This document shows, piece by piece, positions 58,815 through 64,000 of a stretch of 64,000 nucleotides of DNA (position 1 is the first letter of the stretch; the number at the start of each line of letters is the position of its first letter). The stretch covers positions 230,021,336 to 230,085,335 of the forward strand of contig NC_080572.1 of assembly GCF_030247185.1 (NCBI RefSeq), read 5' to 3'. Below the pieces are notes generated by a model, which saw nothing but the letters and a program-made list of their open reading frames with translations, did no database searches and was not told where the DNA came from. Origin of the DNA: Malaya genurostris. Its lineage: Eukaryota > Arthropoda > Insecta > Diptera > Culicidae. Both the position numbers and the translations under genes were made by a program.

Positions 58815-58949
58815 GTGTGCTGGGCGGTGGTTTAAATTACCATGTAGGTGGATTTGGTCTATTGATATTGTTTTGAGAAAATTGGCATCTTTGAATAAGT
58901 TGCCCCTATCACTGGCTACACTCTTCGACATTATTTCCTAATAATGGAT
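58815..58949. other. Short unassigned spacer
   Basis: 5' flank of the minus-strand tRNA. No feature was seen. Confidence 0.4.
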
Positions 58950-59345
58950 TACTAGACAGACTTCAGTGCCTTGTTTTCTTTTCAGATAACTTAATTTTAT
59001 AACTGCCATTCTCATCTTTCAAAATACTAGGTCTGATGTTTCCATAAAAACTATATTTTGAAAAAATTTTCGCAACTCTACCATACCATTCGAAGTAGTC
59101 CCTTTGAGCCACTATGAACGGTTCCAGCGCGTTTTCCATGCTTCGTAACATTTTTGGAACGCTTCGACTGGAATGTCAGTGATTAACCTAGTCGCGGCCG
59201 CCTGGATGTTTGTAATCGACTCAAAATGGGTTGCTTTGACCACCGATTTTGTTCTAGGGAACAAAAATAGTCACCAGGTGACATATCGGGCGAATGAGGC
59301 GGCTGTTGCAATAAGGCAATTCGGTCGATTGTTGAATTCTTGAAG
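58950..59345 (-). pseudogene. Tc1-mariner transposase C-terminal relic
   Basis: The minus-strand translation gives IALLQQPPHSPDMSPGDYF (third catalytic region). VVKATHFESITNIQAA, ITDIPVEAFQKCYEAWKTRW and a tail resembling YFEW then follow across frameshifts. The order and spacing fit the C-terminal third of a mariner-type transposase. No inverted repeats were identified. Confidence 0.75.
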
Positions 59346-60582
59346 AAGCGTGGGACTTTTTTTCTGTGTATACATTTTTCAGAGTCCTCTGTCGGTTCCT
59401 TGCTTCTTCTTCAGAGCCATGTTTCTACCAATAAAAGTTTCTGAGATATCGCGATTTGAAGAATTTTTTTTGTTATTTTATAATCAGTCTTGGGTTAAAT
59501 TGGTTTCTCCGTACATGCCAAACACATGGTTTTTCATACTAAAGGTGATTTCATCCAAATCGAAGAAAGTCGATCCTAATTTTGCCAGTCAGGTTTTGGA
59601 ACTGCACGGTAAATGAAACAGTGGAAAATGTACGGTTGTATCAATATTTTCCAAACAATCTGTTCAAAAAAAATATTTCGATTTCGCTTGATACCAAACC
59701 TAACCCAGTTTTCACTCTAACTGCTGTCAAACCGTTTGTTTGAAGCCAGTCTCGAACCTATAGTTTCAAAAGTCGTTGAACTGCTAATTGAGTCAGTTTC
59801 GAACCTGATTCTCATATCGGGTTGGCTAAAACATCTCTCCCACCCCCTCCCCATCCTAAGTTCAAACCTAACTCAGTTTCGTGAAAATTTCAGTATTCTC
59901 AACCGAAAACGACATTAGTAAGCGTTGATTTGAAATAATAGTTCGCAGGCATTATAAATCAAGGCAGTCTACGAGCAGATAGTTTTTTATGTATTTAAAA
60001 CAATCACTAAATCAAATGACTAACGTTTCATTTGCGTGCTCATTTGTATTTTTCATGCGTTAGGAGACTTAAACTATGTTAATCATCGATCGACTTTCCA
60101 CTTGCTGCAATTACGGCCTCCAAAAGCTTCCTGAACTCACAACAGGTCTGGATCCATTTATGTATAGGTACTAACAGGGAGGTAAGTGAATTGCCGATTT
60201 AAATTTCCCTGTTTGCGAGATAAAAATTCCCGGTTTTTGGAATAGGCTCAAATCACCTCTGTTTAGTTTTGTTTTGAATATTTCTTCAATTCAAGCTTTA
60301 AACAGATATCCAATGTCCAAAAAATAATATTTTAATAGACCCGCTAATTGAGGATTGAAGTACATTGCGGATATCTAAATGCATAAATACGAAATATTCA
60401 AAAGATTCAAATTGGATGTTTAGCCACAAGCGGTGACTTTGCAGCTTTATTATGTATATGATTTGGTTATTACCATGAAGTCATCATTTGCTTCCGCAAT
60501 TCTGTGATTTTTGTGTAGGGAAAATTGTAAACCTACTTGTATTGTGTAATGGGGAAAAAGAACTTATATACTAACTTACTAA
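59346..60582. other. Unassigned DNA, its right part probably the 3' UTR of the Jockey-like fragment
   Basis: No gene was recognised. From about 60582 leftwards the sequence should be the 3' untranslated end of the minus-strand LINE fragment. Where it stops is unclear because no clear poly-A tail was identified. Confidence 0.35.
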
Positions 60583-60834
60583 CTAATACAGAGAGCGGAT
60601 CGATTCAATTGAAGATTTCATCGATTTTTGTCGGAATTTGCTTATAATGTTATGTAACATTACAACTAATGGTTCTATATTTGTGAGACTGTGTAACTCA
60701 TTTGTACTAAACCAAAGAGGACGTTTCAAAATTATTTTCAGAATTTTATTCTGAATCCTTTGAAGCGTTTTTTTTCTGGTGGAACAACAACTTGACCAAA
60801 TTAGTGCTGCATAAAGGCTGGGTCCTGCTCCACG
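60583..60834 (-). pseudogene. Jockey-like non-LTR retrotransposon, 3'-terminal coding fragment
   Basis: On the minus strand GPSLYAALIWSSCCSTRK, LQRIQNKILKIILKRPLWF, then STNELHSLTNIEPL is the typical end of a Jockey-clade reverse transcriptase ORF, closing with a stop at 60583. Everything 5' of the YGAxxW-equivalent is missing. Its 5' truncation point coincides, within a few bases, with the 5' truncation point of the plus-strand LINE that begins here. Confidence 0.75.
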
Positions 60835-63800
60835 TTTGATTTTAGGAGATTTCAATTCGCACGGAATGATGTGGGGTTCCGTTTACAATGATAGCAGATC
60901 ATCTTTAATATATAATATTTGCGACAATTTCAACATGACAGTATTGAATATGGGTAGCATGACACGGATTCCAAGACCTCCTGCACGTTCAAGTGCATTA
61001 GATTTACCTCTTTGCTCGACTTCAATTCGACTAGATTGCACCTGGAAAGTATTTCCTGATTTACACGGTAGCGATCATTTACCAATCATCATCTCAATTA
61101 GCAGTAACAAATGTATTGCTAATTCAGTAAATATTCCATATGATTTGACAAAAAATATTGACTGGATTAAATTCCAAAGTAATATGTCAAGTATCTTAAA
61201 TTCCATGGAAGAGCTCCCCCCACTGGAGGAATATGACTTCCTCGTTTGTTCGATTCTGGAGGCCGCTGAACAAGCACAAACCAAACGATTTCTTGGCCCA
61301 TCGTCTAACAGAAGACCTCCAAATTCTTGGTGGGACAAAGAGTGCTCAGATGCTAAACACGCGAAACAAAATGCTTTCAAGACATTTTTAAAACGAGGAG
61401 GAGGAACTCCTCAGAATTTTGAAAAATTCTTGGTTTTAGAAACCAAGTACAAGAGCATACTTCGAGCCAAAAAATGTAGCTATTGGAGACATTTTGTCGA
61501 AGGTTTGTCAAGAGAAACCTCAATGAGCACTCTTTGGAATACGGCCAGACGAATGAGGAATCGTAACGTGGGCAATGAGAGTGATGAATACTCGAACCGA
61601 TGGATATTTGACTTCGCTAGGAAAGTTTGCCCAGATTCTGTTCCTACGCAAAGCATTATACGGGAATCTCCTCCAAATAATGGTTTTATTAATAACCCAT
61701 TTTCAATGATGGAATTTTCTATAGCACTCTTGTCTTGTAACAATAACGCTCCTGGGTTGGACAGAATTAAATTCAACTTGGTGAAGAATCTGCCCGACCT
61801 CGCAAAAAGACGTTTGTTGAAATTGTTCAACAAGTTTCTTGAGCAAAATATTGTTCCACCTGACTGGAGACAAGTGAAAGTTATCGCCATTCAAAAGCCG
61901 GGGAAACCAGCTTCCAATCACAACTCATACAGACCCATTGCGATGTTGTCCTGCATCAGAAAATTGTTCGAAAAGATTATTCTACGACGTCTCGACACTT
62001 GGGTCGAGACGAACGGTTTGTTGTCAGATACTCAGTTTGGCTTCCGTAGAAATAAAGGGACGAATGATTGCCTTGCATTACTTTCGTCTGACATCCAAAT
62101 TGCCTTCGCTCAAAAGCAACAAATGGCATCTGTATTTTTAGACATTAAAGGAGCATTTGATTCAGTTTCCATTGATGTTCTTTCAGACAAGCTCCACCAA
62201 CATGGACTTCCAGCGGTTATAAATAATTATTTGCACAACCTTTTGTCAGAGAAACGCATGCATTTTTCACATGGCGATTTGGCAACATTCAGAATTAGCT
62301 ACATGGGTCTACCGCAAGGCTCATGCCTCAGTCCGCTCCTGTATAATTTCTATGTAAACGACATTGACAGCTGTCTAGTCACCCCATGTACACTAAGACA
62401 ATTGGCAGATGATGGCGTGGTTTCAGTTACTGGATCCAAAGCTATTGATCTGCAAAAACCATTGCAAGATACCTTAGATAAATTGTCCGTTTGGGCTGTT
62501 CATCTGGGTATCGAATTCTCTGCGGAGAAAACAGAGCTGGTCGTCTTTTCAAGAAAGCATGATCCCGCGCAGCTTCAGCTTCATATGATGGGAAGAATAA
62601 TCGAACAGGTTTTGACTTTCAAATACCTCGGGGTGTGGTTTGATTCCAAATGCACGTGGGGAGGACACATTAGGTATCTGATAACGAAATGCCAACAAAG
62701 AGTAAATTTTCTTCGAACAATAACAGGATCTTGGTGGGGTGCTCATCCGCAAGATCTAATAAAATTGTATCAGACAACGATACTTTCAGTGATGGAATAT
62801 GGATGCGTTTGCTTTCGTTCCGCTGCAAATTCTCATATTATCAAACTGGAGCGAATTCAGTATCGTTGTTTGCGAATTGCTTTAGGCTGCATGCATTCGA
62901 CACATACAATGAGTCTTGAAGTTCTGGCGGGAGTTCTTCCATTGAAGGATCGTTTTTGGGAGCTTTCGTCGCGACTGCTAATAAGATGCGAGGTACTGAA
63001 TCCCCTAATTATTAATAACATCGAAAGGCTAGTTGAGCTTCAATCTCAAACAAGATTCATGACAGTATATTTTAACCATATGTCACAGAAAATCAACCCT
63101 TCAAGATATATTCCTATCCATGTCAGCCTCCTAAATGTCCCTGACTCAACTTTATTTTTCGACACATCCATGCAGCGCGAAGTGCGTGGAATCCCGGATC
63201 ACCTACGCTCTATGGAAATCCCAAAAATATTTTCAAGTAAGTTCAGGCATATTGACTCTGAGAAAATGTTTTACACTGACGGATCGCGAATTGAAGAAGC
63301 GACAGGGTTTGGTATGTTCAACAATAATGTTTCCGCCTCATTCAAGCTTCAAGAACCTGCATCTGTTAATATAGCAGAGTTAGCAGCAGTTCATTATAGC
63401 TTGAATGTAATCGTCACATTATCTCCAAACCATTATTTCCTCTTCACAGATAGTCTGAGTGCAATTGAAGCCATTCGCTCAAACGCTGCTGGCAAAAATG
63501 AACCGTTTTTCTTGGGCAAAATAAAACAGTGTCTGAACGACATATTGAATAATAATTATCAAATCACAATAGTTTGGGTCCCGGCTCATTGCTCCATTCC
63601 AGGCAATGAAAGAGCCGATAGTTTGGCCAAACGTGGTGCTATTGAAGGTGAAATTTATGAGCGACCGATTGCTTTCAACGAATTTTATAGCGCGACTCGC
63701 CAAAGAACACTTGCCAGCTGGCAAGCTTCTTGGGATAGAGATGATCTAGGTCGGTGGATGCACTCAATTATTCCTATAATATCGACAAAGGCATGGTTCA

Positions 63801-64000
63801 AGGGGCTGGATGTGAGTAGGGGCTTCATTCGTTTGATGTCCAGACTCATGTCCAATCACTACACATTAGATGCACATCTCCTTCGAATTGGACTATCCGA
63901 AACTAATCATTGTGCTTGTGGCAAAGGCTATCGCGATATTGATCATGTCGTTTGGACATGCGTGGAGTATCGTGATGTCAGATCTCAACTAATAAATTCC
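60815..64000 (+). CDS. I-type LINE polyprotein: endonuclease (partial), reverse transcriptase, RNase H; open to window edge
   Basis: A single frame is open from 60815 (after TAA at 60812) to the last base, 1062 codons without a stop. By homology the element starts at about 60834. It begins mid-endonuclease with LGDFNSHGMMWGS (residue ~10) and SDHLPI (~86), so the N-terminal half of the endonuclease and ORF1 are missing. Reverse transcriptase motifs are YRPIAMLSC, FLDIKGAFDS (Asp ~443), GLPQGSCLSPLLYN and LADD (~532). RNase H follows with TDGS (~822), AELAAVHY, FTDSLSAI and PAHCSIPGNERADSLAKRGA, so its D-E-D-D residues are present. A cysteine/histidine cluster HCACGKGYRDIDHVVWTC lies near the end. 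RNase H plus this layout places it among I/LOA-like elements; the exact clade is unresolved. The catalytic motifs appear intact, but 5' truncation makes it incapable of independent expression. Confidence 0.93.
60834..64000 (+). mobile_element. 5'-truncated I-type non-LTR retrotransposon, 3' end outside window
   Basis: Extent of the element carrying the open frame described above. The left border is the point where endonuclease homology starts. The right border is not reached. Confidence 0.85.

Noticed and set aside
61480..61890. 136-residue minus-strand ORF
   Set aside because: Shadow of the I-type LINE reading frame on the plus strand.

Overview
The window looks like nuclear DNA of a culicine-type mosquito, or at least a closely related dipteran. 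It is AT-rich and gene-poor, dense in IS630-Tc1-mariner (ITm) transposons including the mosquito-typical DD37E group, and rich in small hAT-like and fold-back elements and LINE fragments. It carries one clear host protein gene with insect-style short introns. Species was not determined.

Host genes. The only convincing host protein gene is a Scratch-type (Snail superfamily) five-zinc-finger transcription factor on the + strand (47360-49432). It has three coding exons, a splice acceptor just upstream of the ATG, and a roughly 1-kb 3' UTR with AATAAA near 50396. Upstream leader exons must lie to the left. A clean splice donor at 25129, ending a GC-rich island, is one candidate. Two tRNA-Val(UAC) genes with identical sequence sit at 57122-57194 (+) and 58742-58814 (-), in inverted orientation 1.5 kb apart.

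Layout. 1-7.2 kb: two decayed copies of one LINE family, a long-inverted-repeat fold-back element, and a 2-kb inverted-repeat element that hosts a hAT-like insertion. 8-20 kb: two copies of a hAT-like family with CCCGTACCCAG ends, a DD37E transposon and a mariner relic. 21-23.3 kb: a DD41D-spaced element with 174-bp near-identical terminal inverted repeats (TIRs), next to a mariner relic. 24-25.1 kb: GC-rich possible leader exon or promoter. 26-30.4 kb: a 131-bp-arm palindrome built on a hAT-like insertion inside a fold-back repeat, and a CCCGAACCCGACCC-type array. 30.4-38.2 kb: a second DD37E element, a DD41D-type relic and half of a DD37D element, around a 2.6-kb repeat-poor GC-richer stretch. 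39-46.3 kb: dispersed repeats and a deletion derivative of a DD37E element. 47-50.4 kb: the scratch gene. 50.5-60 kb: the parent-type DD37E element, several mariner relics, a 430-bp tandem duplication, a third CCCGTACCCAG element and the tRNAs. 60.6-64 kb: a Jockey-like 3' fragment head-to-head with a 5'-truncated I-type LINE. That LINE's endonuclease/RT/RNase H frame is open for 1062 codons to the window edge and is the largest open frame here.

Nearly every other open frame is a broken transposase, a LINE fragment or a chance ORF. No operon-like organisation, CRISPR array or rRNA was seen. The transposons share no pathway with the scratch gene; the plausible link is that they fill its upstream or intronic space.
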